From Anaerolineales bacterium UBA3905 (lineage in GTDB: Bacteria; Chloroflexota; Anaerolineae; Caldilineales; Caldilineaceae), in NCBI GenBank assembly GCA_002391565.1, contig DGFH01000242.1, positions 2,116-19,596 of the forward strand: a stretch of DNA of 17,481 bases, given 5' to 3'. Both the position numbers and the translations under genes were made by a program. Positions 1 through 7,447 of this stretch are shown here, piece by piece. The stretch's first letter is position 1, and each line of letters opens with the position of its first letter. Under the pieces are notes generated by a model. It was not told where the DNA came from. It was given only the letters and a program-made list of their open reading frames with translations, and ran no database searches.

Positions 1-2
1 CG

Positions 3-923
3 ACGCCCACGCCCGCACCGACGGCGACGCCCACACCCACGTTGCCGCCGATCGTGGTGATTCCGGGGCCGCCACTCACACCAAACCCAACCTTGCCTCC
101 ATTGGTCGTGCTGCCAGGAGGAGGGCCGGGCGGCGGCGGATGGAACGGCGCGCTGGTCACCGGACTTGGCATCGGAAATGTCAGCAGCGGCAACGCCGTC
201 TTCCGCGACCGCATCTTCTTCCGCGCCGAAATTGACCGCACACCCAATAACCGACGCATCGACCACGTCGATTTTCGCATTCAGGATGGATTGGGCGACG
301 AGTTCTACACGCGCACCGAACGCACCTACGGCTACTGCGCATTTGGCGGCGGGGAACCGGCCTGCAATGTAGTGGAGATTCGGCGTGGCACCCGGTGGCC
401 GGATACGAACCGGGAAATCTGCAACGGCGACTACACCATCTTCGCCGACATCTTCCTCGACAACGGCGATTTGGCAACCTGGAGCAGCCCCTTCACCATC
501 GATCATCCCGACTTGCCGCGCTGTGGCGACGCCGGCGCTGCGCGCGCCGACCTGGAAGCCTACATTGCGCAGACCGGCCCCGGTTACGCCGATAGCACCG
601 TCTACGGTGCGCTCGTCTTCCAGGTTGTGGCGTATGACCCCAATCGCGGCTTCGACGACGGCGACGGCATCCGCAATGTCGATCTGCGCATCCTTGACCC
701 AGACGGGCGCGAGGTCTATCAACGCACGGAGAATCGCGCCGCCTACTGTGCGTTCGCAGGCGGCGAGCCGGCTTGCAACATCTGGGATTTTGGCGACAAC
801 GGCGACGCGTGGCCGTCCGGCGAACCGGTGCGTTACGGTGAGCCGTACCTGCTGCGCGGGCGCGTAAACACTGAAGATGGACGCACGCGAGCGGTGGAGA
901 TGAGGATTTTCATCGAACCGTGA
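3..923 (+). CDS. Secreted/surface protein C-terminus with tandem-repeated domain (5' partial)
   Basis: The reading frame is open to the left edge, so the true start lies outside the window; a TTG at 42 could be read as a start but is unlikely to be one. The first residues are a Pro/Thr-rich linker (TPTPAPTATPTPT) continuing into Pro/Gly-rich sequence, typical of a flexible spacer in an exported protein. After it come two copies of a roughly 135-residue domain. Each holds a near-identical motif, YCAFGGGEPACN at 333-368 and YCAFAGGEPACN at 744-779, exactly 137 codons apart. Both copies carry two cysteines in the motif, which could form a disulfide outside the cell. The domain looks beta-rich and Ig-like, but I do not recognise a family, and what lies upstream of the linker (kinase, peptidase or lipoprotein) cannot be seen. 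Its stop is only 12 bases before mnmA, so the two may share a transcript. Confidence 0.8.
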   Translation, partial: TPTPAPTATPTPTLPPIVVIPGPPLTPNPTLPPLVVLPGGGPGGGGWNGALVTGLGIGNVSSGNAVFRDRIFFRAEIDRTPNNRRIDHVDFRIQDGLGDEFYTRTERTYGYCAFGGGEPACNVVEIRRGTRWPDTNREICNGDYTIFADIFLDNGDLATWSSPFTIDHPDLPRCGDAGAARADLEAYIAQTGPGYADSTVYGALVFQVVAYDPNRGFDDGDGIRNVDLRILDPDGREVYQRTENRAAYCAFAGGEPACNIWDFGDNGDAWPSGEPVRYGEPYLLRGRVNTEDGRTRAVEMRIFIEP

Positions 924-935
924 TAAGATGCAGGC

Positions 936-2099
936 ATGAGTAGCATGAAACACGCTAAAGCGCCTGCCGAGACCACTGTCGTCGTCGCCATGTCGGGCGG
1001 AGTGGATTCGTCCGTGGCGGCGGCGCTGCTGGTGGAGCAAGGCTACAACTGCATCGGCGTGATGATGCGCCTTTGGGCGGAGGTGGGCGCGGGCGAAGGC
1101 TCGACCAACAAGTGTTGCAGTCTGGAGAGCGTCCACGATGCGCGCCGCGTAGCCGATGCGTTGGGCATCCCCTTTTACCTGATCAACGTCGAGCAGCCTT
1201 TCAAGCAGAAGGTGGTCGATTTCTTTATCGATGGCTACAGCCACGGCGTGACGCCCAACCCGTGCATCGAGTGCAACCGGCACATCCGCTTCGACTATTT
1301 GCTCAACTATGCCCGGCGGCTTGGCGCCGATTATCTGGCAACGGGGCATTACGCCCGGCTGCATCGCGGCGCCGACGGCAAAGTGCACCTGCTCAAAGGA
1401 GTAGACGACGCCAAGGACCAGAGTTATGTACTCAGCGTGCTGGGGCAGGCGGAATTGAACGATGTGCTCTTCCCGGTGGGCGATTTCCCCAAGCCGGAGG
1501 TGCGCCGCATCGCCGCTGCACGCGGCCTGCCGATTGCCTCCAAGCACGATTCGATGGATCTGTGCTTCATCTTCGACGACGACTATCGCCGTTTTCTGCG
1601 CGACTGGGCGGCGGAGGCGATGCGCCCCGGCCCGATCGTGGATCGGCGTGGGCGCGTCTATGGCGAGCACAGCGGGTTGCCAGGCTACACCATCGGGCAG
1701 CGCAAAGGCCTGGGGATCGCCGGCACGCCTGAACCATATTTCGTGATCGAGCTGGACTACCCCCACAACACGCTGGTGGTGGGGCCGGCGGCGGAGTTGG
1801 GGCGCGACCGACTGTTGGCGGAGCGCGTCAACTGGACGTTAGACGCGGCGCCGCCTGCCGGGACGCGCGCACAGTGCAAAATTCGCTACAAGGCGCAGGC
1901 GGTGGATTGCACCCTTTTCCCGCTGGCGGATGATCGCGTCGCCGTGCACTTCGCTGCACCCTTGCGCGACATCACGCCGGGGCAGGGGGCGGTCTTCTAT
2001 GATGGCGATCTCTGTCTGGGCGGCGGCGTCATCGCCCGCAGCGAGATCGCCGAGGCAATCTTTGCCGAACAAGTCGAACAAGCCGTCACCGTCGCATAA
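936..2099 (+). CDS. mnmA: tRNA-specific 2-thiouridylase MnmA
   Basis: MnmA (TrmU) is a cytosolic enzyme that uses ATP and a relayed persulfide sulfur to make 2-thiouridine at wobble position 34 of tRNAs for Lys, Glu and Gln. The 387-residue product has the usual family length. Visible motifs are the ATP pyrophosphatase P-loop SGGVDSS (residues 20-26), TPNPCIECN with the first catalytic cysteine at C110, a TGHYA segment (137-141), and the second catalytic cysteine C210 in SMDLCFIF. The YTIGQRKGLGI segment in the central region is also typical of the family. The ATG at 936 is used; a second ATG at 945 is possible, and the upstream GCAGG is only a weak ribosome site. It follows the secreted-protein gene by 12 bases and may be cotranscribed with it. 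Confidence 0.97.
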   Translation: MSSMKHAKAPAETTVVVAMSGGVDSSVAAALLVEQGYNCIGVMMRLWAEVGAGEGSTNKCCSLESVHDARRVADALGIPFYLINVEQPFKQKVVDFFIDGYSHGVTPNPCIECNRHIRFDYLLNYARRLGADYLATGHYARLHRGADGKVHLLKGVDDAKDQSYVLSVLGQAELNDVLFPVGDFPKPEVRRIAAARGLPIASKHDSMDLCFIFDDDYRRFLRDWAAEAMRPGPIVDRRGRVYGEHSGLPGYTIGQRKGLGIAGTPEPYFVIELDYPHNTLVVGPAAELGRDRLLAERVNWTLDAAPPAGTRAQCKIRYKAQAVDCTLFPLADDRVAVHFAAPLRDITPGQGAVFYDGDLCLGGGVIARSEIAEAIFAEQVEQAVTVA

Positions 2100-2120
2100 C
2101 GCAATGTGGCAGATTGAGGT

Positions 2121-2141
2121 GGATGCAGTTTGTGGGCATCC
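2121..2141 (+). terminator. Weak hairpin after mnmA
   Basis: GGATGC (2121-2126) pairs with GCATCC (2136-2141) around a 9-base loop, 21 bases after the mnmA stop. The flanking bases add G-T wobble pairs. Only a short AAATTTT stretch follows about 7 bases later, so this is at best a weak terminator or attenuating hairpin. Confidence 0.25.
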
Positions 2142-2171
2142 GTGCATAAATTTTCAGCAAAGGAGTAGAGC

Positions 2172-2537
2172 GTGGTTGGCGTTGTACGCGACATCCTGAT
2201 CATTTTTCTGGCGCTGACCAGCATCGTCGTGTGGGTGCTGCTGGGCATTTTGATCTGGCAGATCTGGCGGCTGACGAAACTGGTGCAAAGTGAACTGAAG
2301 CCGATGATCCTTGACACGAAAGAGACGATCGCCACCGTGCGCGGCACAACGGCCTTCATGAGCGAAAATGTGGTCACGCCTGTGATCCAGACGAGCAGCC
2401 GCGTGGCAGGCTACCGACGCACAGTGATGGCGCTCTTCGGGCAACTGCCGTCCACGCCAACGCCTGCGCGTAGCAGCGCCGCCGCTTTCACGACGCCAAC
2501 TGCCAGCGCTCCGCCCGCCGAGTCAGGCACACCCTGA
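2172..2537 (+). CDS. Small single-pass membrane protein, DUF948-like
   Basis: This is a 121-residue protein with one N-terminal membrane helix (about residues 7-31, rich in I/V/L/W). A predicted helical stretch follows (about 32-80), and the tail is rich in Pro, Thr and Ala and probably disordered. The architecture resembles DUF948/YtxH-like small membrane proteins whose function is not established; the assignment rests on layout only. The start is GTG at 2172, chosen because AAAGGAG at about 2159-2165 sits at the right distance and the membrane helix begins directly after it. It lies 72 bases after mnmA on the same strand and ends in a convergent gap. Confidence 0.75.
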   Translation: MVGVVRDILIIFLALTSIVVWVLLGILIWQIWRLTKLVQSELKPMILDTKETIATVRGTTAFMSENVVTPVIQTSSRVAGYRRTVMALFGQLPSTPTPARSSAAAFTTPTASAPPAESGTP

Positions 2538-2574
2538 CCCACATCGCCAGCGGCGACGCTGCCGTTACGCCTTT

Positions 2575-2603
2575 CCAGAAACTCACACCTTCCCAGAAAC
2601 TCA
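2575..2603. repeat. Short direct repeat, 11 bp, period 18
   Basis: CCAGAAACTCA occurs at 2575-2585 and again at 2593-2603, each preceded by pyrimidine-rich bases. The second copy forms the start of the loop of the hairpin at 2585-2621. It is probably a local duplication in a non-coding gap. Confidence 0.6.
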
Positions 2604-2621
2604 GCGCTTCCGGGAAGGTGT
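2585..2621. terminator. 10-bp perfect hairpin between convergent genes
   Basis: ACACCTTCCC (2585-2594) and GGGAAGGTGT (2612-2621) are perfect inverted complements around a 17-base loop. The position, 48 bases after a plus-strand stop and 139 bases after a minus-strand stop, suits a bidirectional terminator, but no T-tract follows on either strand. The left arm lies inside a direct repeat of CCAGAAACTCA (2575-2585 and 2593-2603). Confidence 0.4.
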
Positions 2622-2667
2622 ACAGCCCACCCATATCCCAACACGCGCCACACCTGACGTCACCCCT

Positions 2668-2687
2668 TGCAACGCGCCCTGGTTGCA
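2668..2687. other. Small hairpin in convergent gap
   Basis: TGCAAC (2668-2673) and GTTGCA (2682-2687) form a 6-bp stem with an 8-base loop. It lies about 73 bases downstream of the stop of the minus-strand HdeD-like gene and could help terminate that transcript. It lacks a T-tract, so the role is uncertain. Confidence 0.25.
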
Positions 2688-2759
2688 GAACACCTTTACT
2701 CTGCGCCGTTGCGTCCTTGCCTCAGGGATAGACAATCTTCAGCTCGACCCTCGCCTCCA

Positions 2760-3338
2760 TTAAGCCTCTGCGACATCAGCGCGACTGCGGGCAAGGATGC
2801 CAAAGACAATCAACGCGGCGCCGAACACAATCAGCGTCCAGGCCAGAATCTGGAGCACATCGACGCCTGTGACGATGTTGTAGGTGAGCAGCCCGCCCAG
2901 GATCAGCAAGAAGGCCGTCATCAACAAGTCGCCGCGTTTGACGCCAACGTCTCCCTCGAAAAAGGGCGCCACGATTGTCAACACGCCTGCGGCCAGCAAA
3001 CCAGCCGCCAGCAGCCAGGCAGCCATGAGCCGATCGCCAACGGTGAAGATCGCCATCAGGATCACGACCATGCCGACGATCAGGCTGATGGCGCCGCGAA
3101 TCAGCGCAAAGTTGCCCCGCCGCTTTCCGCGCAAAAGGCCAAGCAGCGCCAACAGCCCCTGCACCGCCAGCACAATCGCCAGAAAGAGCAACGTCCACCC
3201 CTGGGCGTCAGCCGGCCATAGCAGCAACGCAACGCCCAACCCTGCGCCGACGATGCCTTCGATCAAGAGCACCCACCACGCCGTTGTCTTGCGCCAGGGT
3301 TTGAGTTGATCCACCGATTGTTTGACTCCTTGTTTCAT
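2760..3338 (-). CDS. HdeD-like / DUF308 integral membrane protein
   Basis: A 192-residue, very hydrophobic protein with about six membrane helices separated by short charged loops (for example GKRRG). This is the layout of the HdeD/DUF308 family, whose founding member is an acid-resistance membrane protein of Escherichia coli; the role elsewhere is unknown. The start at 3338 (MKQGVKQSVDQ) is preferred over an upstream in-frame start at 3416 because GAGGAGG lies a few bases before it, and the longer form would add a basic, non-family N-terminus. It begins 10 bases after the YihY-like gene stops, and its ribosome site touches that stop, so the two are very likely one transcript. Confidence 0.85.
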   Translation of the reverse strand: MKQGVKQSVDQLKPWRKTTAWWVLLIEGIVGAGLGVALLLWPADAQGWTLLFLAIVLAVQGLLALLGLLRGKRRGNFALIRGAISLIVGMVVILMAIFTVGDRLMAAWLLAAGLLAAGVLTIVAPFFEGDVGVKRGDLLMTAFLLILGGLLTYNIVTGVDVLQILAWTLIVFGAALIVFGILARSRADVAEA

Positions 3339-3348
3339 AGCGCCCTCC

Positions 3349-4266
3349 TCATGCTTTGTACGCCGGCGTCTCACCGGCTGTAATCTGAACGAAAACTGCC
3401 CCGTTGTCCGGGACAATCGGAAGACGATAACTTTGCGCCACGCTGTAGACGAATCTAGCGCCGTAGAGAAAAATGAAGGCGGAATAGTACGCCCAGATTA
3501 ACAGCGCCAGCGCTGAACCGGCCGCGCCGTAGATCGAGCGAATGGCCGCATTTTGGACATAATAGCCGAGCACGGCGCCGCCGATCCAGTAGGCAATCGC
3601 AGACAGCAAAGCGCCGGGCCAGATAGCGCGCCAGGGCGCCGTAGCCTGGGGTAGATAGCGCAACACCAGGCAGAACAGAACAAAGAAGACCGCCGGCGAC
3701 GCCAATACCTGGAGCACTGTTGTCAACCAACCAGTGCGATAGACGCCGAGCAAGGCAGCCGCCGGAAGTGACGCTACAAACGCGCTGGCAAAAAGCAACA
3801 TGATCGGCGCCAGCCCCAACAGCAAAGCCGCCAGGATCGACGTCAGGTAGTTTTTGCCGGTGGTCAGCAGGCTGCGGGTGATGTCAGGCGGGCGCGCCTC
3901 GATCAGCCACATGGCATTCAGGGCGTTGCGCAGCTGGTTGAAGACGCCGGACGCCCCAAAGAGCAACAGGCCAATGCTCAGCAGCGCGGCGGCGCCATTC
4001 GGGCGAATCTGCAGGCGCGCGCTCAGTATCTCTTGCGTCAACTGCGCTACATCAGGGCCGACCTGCCGCTCGATGGCCGCCACGATGCGAGCTTCCACCG
4101 TGGCGGAGTTCAATGTCAGGGAAGCCAGATTCACAGAAAGGATCAGCAGTGGCGCCAGCGAAAAGAGCGTCGAGTACGCAATTGCTGCCGCATAGACAGG
4201 CGCCCGACGCATCCGCCACCCCCAAAACGTCTGGACAAAGAGAGCGAAGATCTTGCGAACGTGCAT
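3349..4266 (-). CDS. YihY/BrkB family (UPF0761) inner membrane protein
   Basis: A 305-residue integral membrane protein with about six hydrophobic segments. The N-terminal stretch RAPVYAAAIAYSTLFSLAPL (residues 21-40) matches the conserved start of the YihY/BrkB family, once mislabelled ribonuclease BN. A second family-like region is the QLRNALNAMW segment that follows a membrane span. The molecular function of the family is not settled. The start at 4266 (MHVRKIFALF) matches the family's usual N-terminus; a TTG start at 4326 would add 20 unlike residues. No strong Shine-Dalgarno sequence is visible. It lies 116 bases after the DUF1269 gene and directly ahead of the HdeD-like gene. Confidence 0.88.
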   Translation of the reverse strand: MHVRKIFALFVQTFWGWRMRRAPVYAAAIAYSTLFSLAPLLILSVNLASLTLNSATVEARIVAAIERQVGPDVAQLTQEILSARLQIRPNGAAALLSIGLLLFGASGVFNQLRNALNAMWLIEARPPDITRSLLTTGKNYLTSILAALLLGLAPIMLLFASAFVASLPAAALLGVYRTGWLTTVLQVLASPAVFFVLFCLVLRYLPQATAPWRAIWPGALLSAIAYWIGGAVLGYYVQNAAIRSIYGAAGSALALLIWAYYSAFIFLYGARFVYSVAQSYRLPIVPDNGAVFVQITAGETPAYKA

Positions 4267-4382
4267 GGCATCTTGCCCGATGGCGCCGGGAAAACCGACT
4301 CCGTGATCGACTCTGTGATAACGCAAATGCGCAACTGCCGCCGCAACACGCGAAGCGCTGCGGCCACCGTGACCTCGATCGA

Positions 4383-4880
4383 TTAGAGCGTTTCGCCTTC
4401 GTCACTCAACGCACGTCGCAAATTCTCTTCTGCCTCGGAATCGAGGGTGGTCTGGAGTACGCGCCCTTTATAGTTGCGCAGCAGCCCCAGCACCGCCGTT
4501 GGGTCAGCGCTGCGCACGATGATAAAGAGCGCCGAGGTATTGGGCTGCAGGCTTTCCTTGACTTCTTTGACGAATTTGCCGTCAACACCCATCTTTGTCA
4601 GTGCGCCCACGCCTGCTCCACCCAGCGCGCCAATTGCCAGCCCGGTCAGCGGGAAAAAGAGGCCGCCAAGCAACAACCCCAACAACGCGCCGATGCCCGT
4701 GCCCATCATCGTGGCGCGGCTCACTTCATTCTTGACGCTCAACTTGCCCTCTGCATCGCGACTGACGATAGCAGCGTCGTCAAGCGCGACCAGCCCCTCT
4801 TTTTGCTGTGTCCGCAGCCCGGCGCGCACCTTTTCAGCCTCGTCAGCGCCATCAAATGCGATCACGATCAGATGTGACAT
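4383..4880 (-). CDS. DUF1269 family membrane protein
   Basis: A 165-residue protein. The N-terminal part (MSHLIVIAFDGADEAEKV) is ferredoxin-like in pattern. A long glycine-rich hydrophobic hairpin follows (about residues 58-96: GTGIGALLGLLLGG and IGALGGAGVGAL), then KMGVDGKFVKEVKESLQP and a C-terminal SALFIIV strand. This order is that of the DUF1269 family, whose function is unknown. The ATG at 4880 is chosen over a TTG two codons upstream because AAGGAG (4888-4893 on the complement) is well spaced from it. A near-consensus promoter lies about 105 bases upstream. Two other membrane-protein genes follow it on the same strand and may be cotranscribed. Confidence 0.88.
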   Translation of the reverse strand: MSHLIVIAFDGADEAEKVRAGLRTQQKEGLVALDDAAIVSRDAEGKLSVKNEVSRATMMGTGIGALLGLLLGGLFFPLTGLAIGALGGAGVGALTKMGVDGKFVKEVKESLQPNTSALFIIVRSADPTAVLGLLRNYKGRVLQTTLDSEAEENLRRALSDEGETL

Positions 4881-4985
4881 ACCCAATCTCCTTGCTTGTT
4901 TTGTCTTTGGGCGGGACGCCTCTTCCCAGCCTCAATATGGGATGACGGTAGAGTGGATGGTGCGCAAAGACAGCACCTGCTTGCC

Positions 4986-5014
4986 ATTGTCCCCACATTG
5001 AAAGTGTATGTCAA
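4986..5014 (-). promoter_or_regulatory. Sigma70-type promoter for the DUF1269 gene
   Basis: Read on the minus strand, TTGACA (5014-5009) is a perfect -35 box and GACAAT (4991-4986) a 4/6 -10 box, with a spacing of exactly 17. Transcription would start near 4979, giving a leader of about 100 bases before the ATG at 4880. Confidence 0.6.
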
Positions 5015-5399
5015 ACCGTGCTGGTCAACGGCGTCCGTTTCACATTGAAGAGGATGGGAGTTTGTAGTGTAGGTGATCGCCTCTGACGTGACCGGCAGTT
5101 CAATTGAGCCGGGATCGGCGACCCGCAACAACCCACCCTAAGTTGAAGTGCACCCTGGCAGTCGGTCGCCCCCCAATAGCGAGGAGAGAACGCAGCCAGC
5201 AATCTTCTCATGCCGGACGCCTTCTCCTCCAGGATAGAATATCGATTGGTGTGTGATCGTCTCACAATCTTCGCATGTAAGCACTCCACCACTCGCGACA
5301 AAGCTGCGCATGACTTTGTCATCATCAAATTCATGTACAGACTATCCTGTGCAGGTGAACGGCGGAGATCAGCACTGTTATGACATGGTTAACAGCCCG
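5015..5399. other. Non-coding gap between rid and DUF1269 genes
   Basis: No convincing gene is present. The minus-strand open frames here are short, lack ribosome sites and resemble nothing I know. The gap holds a 7-bp inverted repeat (5297-5320), a TGTGA-N5-TCACA palindrome (5252-5266) and the upstream side of the DUF1269 promoter. Confidence 0.5.
5297..5320 (-). terminator. Possible terminator hairpin after the RidA-family gene
   Basis: GACAAAG (5297-5303) and CTTTGTC (5314-5320) form a perfect 7-bp stem with a 10-base loop, about 80 bases beyond the stop of the minus-strand RidA-family gene. No T-tract follows, so termination activity is uncertain. Confidence 0.25.
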
Positions 5400-5789
5400 T
5401 CAACGTTCGTCAGGCAGCACGGCGATGCAATCCACCTCGATCAGCATCTGCCCAACCAGCCCAACCTGCACCGTCGTGCGCGCTGGATAGGGCGCACTCA
5501 CCATCTGACGATAGACCTCGTTCATTTCGGCAAAATCAAGCGCGTTTGCGAGATAGACGTTGACTTTGACCACGTTCTGCCATGTGGCGCCGGCGGCTTC
5601 CAAAATCAACTGTACATTGCGAAAGGTGCGCTCCGCCTGGGCGCGAAAATCACCCGGCTGAAATTGGTTGGTAATGGGATCGAACGACCCCTGACCCGAC
5701 ACATAAAGCGTGCGCCCTGTTGCTATAATGCCCTGCGAATAAGGCGACGATGGGATCACCGCCTGCTCGGAGAAAACAACCTCACGCAT
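5400..5789 (-). CDS. RidA/YjgF/YER057c/UK114 family protein
   Basis: A 129-residue protein of typical family length. RidA proteins are small cytosolic trimers; the best-known members hydrolyse reactive enamine/imine intermediates to release ammonia and a ketoacid. Visible signatures are SSPYSQGI (14-21), VSGQGSFDP (30-38), the conserved arginine R104 in YPARTTVQV that binds the substrate carboxylate in RidA, and E118 in LIEVDCIAV. The ATG at 5789 is preceded by AAAGGAG at good spacing. Whether it is a true deaminase or one of the non-deaminase Rid subgroups cannot be told from sequence alone, so I give no gene symbol. It lies 123 bases downstream of the M24 peptidase on the same strand, with a short repeat in the gap. 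Confidence 0.93.
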   Translation of the reverse strand: MREVVFSEQAVIPSSPYSQGIIATGRTLYVSGQGSFDPITNQFQPGDFRAQAERTFRNVQLILEAAGATWQNVVKVNVYLANALDFAEMNEVYRQMVSAPYPARTTVQVGLVGQMLIEVDCIAVLPDER

Positions 5790-5850
5790 GATGAACTCCT
5801 TTCAAGCGACTGGATGATACAAATGCGCATCTGTAGCCAGCTATGCAACT

Positions 5851-5886
5851 CCTCTGCGAACCTCTGCGTCGCCGCGTCTTTGCGTC
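5851..5886. repeat. GCGTC/CTCTGCG short repetitive intergenic element
   Basis: On the plus strand, CCTCTGCG occurs at 5851-5858 and 5861-5868 (period 10), and GCGTC at 5866-5870, 5874-5878 and 5882-5886 (period 8). The element fills part of the gap between the M24 and RidA-family genes. Its text resembles short tandem repeats of the type TCTGCG/TTTGCGTC scattered in intergenic DNA of cyanobacteria, Planctomycetes and Chloroflexota; that comparison is from memory. It appears once in this window. Confidence 0.5.
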
Positions 5887-5912
5887 AAACTTCTATCCTT
5901 TTCAAACAGTCT

Positions 5913-7055
5913 CTACGGCAACGCTTTATCGTGCGTAGTCAACTGGAGGGCGCCATCGTCGGTGATCAGAAAAGCATCCTCCAGCCGCACACCGGTTTCA
6001 CCGGGGAAATAGATGCCCGGCTCGAGCAGAATCACCATGCCTGGCGCCAGGACATCCTGACCGTAGGGCACGATGCGCGGCGCCTCATGCCCGGTGACGC
6101 CCACACCGTGCCCGGTGTGATGTGGATAAACAGGATAGCCGGCGTCGGCGATGAATTGACGGAGACGACGGTCGATGTCGCCGGTGACGGCGCCAGGTCG
6201 CAGCAGGCTGGCCCCCAGCGCCAACGCCTGGCTCACAATTGTGTGGATGGCCTGCTGTCGCGCGCTGACTTCACCGGCAACATAGGTGGCGCAGCTATCG
6301 CTCCAGTAGCCGTGCAAGATTGTACTCAGGTCAACGATCAGCGAATCGCCAGGACGCAGTGCATAATCGAGCGGCCAGCCGCCAATGTTCTCCTGGCGAT
6401 ACCCGACCACACAATCGTTGCCCATCGGCACACGCTGTCCAGCGGCGGCTTCGACGGCGCTCCTGGCGGCCAGCCAGACATCGATCTCGCGGGCGCCGAC
6501 GCCGACCGCGCGGCGCGCAGCGGCGTGCGCGATGTCTGTCAGCCGGAAGTTGGCGCGCAGTTTTGCCACTTCCTCATCGGTCTTCACCATGCGCAGCAGG
6601 TGCAGCCAGTGATCTATCGTCACCCAGTCGCCGCCAATCTTGGCGGCCAGCACGCCGCCAACGGCAGCGGGCAACGCCCAGCCTTCCACCCCCACGCGCC
6701 GGATACGCCTGACGCCGCCGGCTTCCGCCCACAGTGATTCCAGCAACATGCGCAGGTGACGCGCCCCGTCAATGGGCGCGTCGATCGTGTAGCCCAGGTA
6801 GGTCAACACACGACCATCGGATGCGGTGGCAAAGGGCGCTGCCGCCGCCGCCAACCCATCGACGACAAGCAGTGTGAAACGCTCACCGTCCCACCACACC
6901 AGCGGTGGTGCACCTGCAAAAGGGTGTGGCCCCGTTTGGGGCGGCGGTGCAAAGCCGGTGAGCCAGGTCACACTGGCTGGACTGGCAAAGAGCGCAGCGT
7001 CGATCTGGCGGGATTGCAACAGCGCTGTAGCGCGTCGCCGTTGTTCTTCATGCAT
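5913..7055 (-). CDS. M24 family metallopeptidase (Xaa-Pro aminopeptidase/dipeptidase-like)
   Basis: A 380-residue cytosolic protein with the two-part layout of Xaa-Pro peptidases: an N-terminal creatinase-like domain (about 1-155) and a C-terminal pita-bread catalytic domain (about 165-375). All five dinuclear-metal ligands are visible: D242 (IVDLS), D253 (YWSDSC), H316 (HTGHGVG), E345 (LLEPGIY) and E359 (VRLED). The family removes N-terminal residues next to proline or splits Xaa-Pro dipeptides, usually with Mn or Co; exact specificity cannot be read here. The ATG at 7055 follows GAGGAG at good spacing. An extended -10 promoter lies about 140 bases upstream. The RidA-family gene follows on the same strand. 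Confidence 0.93.
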   Translation of the reverse strand: MHEEQRRRATALLQSRQIDAALFASPASVTWLTGFAPPPQTGPHPFAGAPPLVWWDGERFTLLVVDGLAAAAAPFATASDGRVLTYLGYTIDAPIDGARHLRMLLESLWAEAGGVRRIRRVGVEGWALPAAVGGVLAAKIGGDWVTIDHWLHLLRMVKTDEEVAKLRANFRLTDIAHAAARRAVGVGAREIDVWLAARSAVEAAAGQRVPMGNDCVVGYRQENIGGWPLDYALRPGDSLIVDLSTILHGYWSDSCATYVAGEVSARQQAIHTIVSQALALGASLLRPGAVTGDIDRRLRQFIADAGYPVYPHHTGHGVGVTGHEAPRIVPYGQDVLAPGMVILLEPGIYFPGETGVRLEDAFLITDDGALQLTTHDKALP

Positions 7056-7194
7056 GGTGACTCCTCTGGATCAAGCACCAACCGGGCGTCGAATTGATGT
7101 AGACATTACGCCGTTCGCCGCCATCTCGAAAGCTCCGGGCTTCCGGGACGGTAGTCTCCCATGCGCGAATCTCATCAACTGCTCCACTACCAAG

Positions 7195-7203
7195 ATTATA
7201 CCA
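7195..7203 (-). promoter_or_regulatory. Extended -10 promoter for the M24 peptidase gene
   Basis: On the minus strand the sequence TGG-TATAAT (7203-7195) is a perfect -10 box with the TGN extension. No good -35 box is visible 16-18 bases upstream, as is common for extended -10 promoters. Transcription would start near 7188, leaving a leader of about 130 bases. Confidence 0.5.
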
Positions 7204-7376
7204 CTGCGTCAGGATTCCGAGGCGCGACCACAGGCGTTGCGCCTATCCAGTCAGAGACGATTTGAATATTGCCGCCTTTGACGCCAGGTTGCAGAGATGC
7301 AGTAGTGCGCAGACGACATGCACCCAGGCTCTGTGTAACTACGCGTCCTCACACGTCGGAACACTCACCAGCTAAA

Positions 7377-7405
7377 TTGTCCAAGCCCCGCGCCTCTGCT
7401 ACACT
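7377..7405 (+). promoter_or_regulatory. Sigma70-type promoter for the cyclophilin gene
   Basis: TTGTCC (7377-7382) and TACACT (7400-7405) are 4/6 matches each to -35 and -10 boxes with a spacing of exactly 17. The predicted start near 7412 gives a leader of about 36 bases before the ATG at 7448. Confidence 0.5.
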
Positions 7406-7447
7406 GCACCAGCAACTATGCAAACTATTCGTGAAAAGGAACAAACC

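Larger units (their letters stand above)
7056..7447. other. Divergent intergenic region
   Basis: This gap separates the minus-strand M24 peptidase from the plus-strand cyclophilin. It holds an extended -10 promoter on the minus strand and a -35/-10 pair on the plus strand. I see no gene, tRNA or strong hairpin in the remainder. Confidence 0.6.

Noticed and set aside
4113..4877. 254-codon plus-strand frame across the YihY and DUF1269 genes
   Set aside because: It runs antisense to two well-supported membrane proteins and has no family likeness.
5252..5266. TGTGA-TCGTC-TCACA palindrome resembling a CRP site
   Set aside because: The spacer is 5 bases and not 6, no promoter lies at a fitting distance, and short palindromes of this kind occur by chance.
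5011..5334. 107-codon and 87-codon minus-strand frames between the RidA-family and DUF1269 genes
   Set aside because: They overlap each other in different frames, contain the DUF1269 promoter and lack ribosome sites; composition is not protein-like.
5253..6737. 494-codon open frame on the plus strand, antisense to the M24 and RidA-family genes
   Set aside because: It is a GC-driven shadow: the minus strand carries two complete families with all catalytic residues, and the plus-strand product has no recognisable motif or ribosome site.
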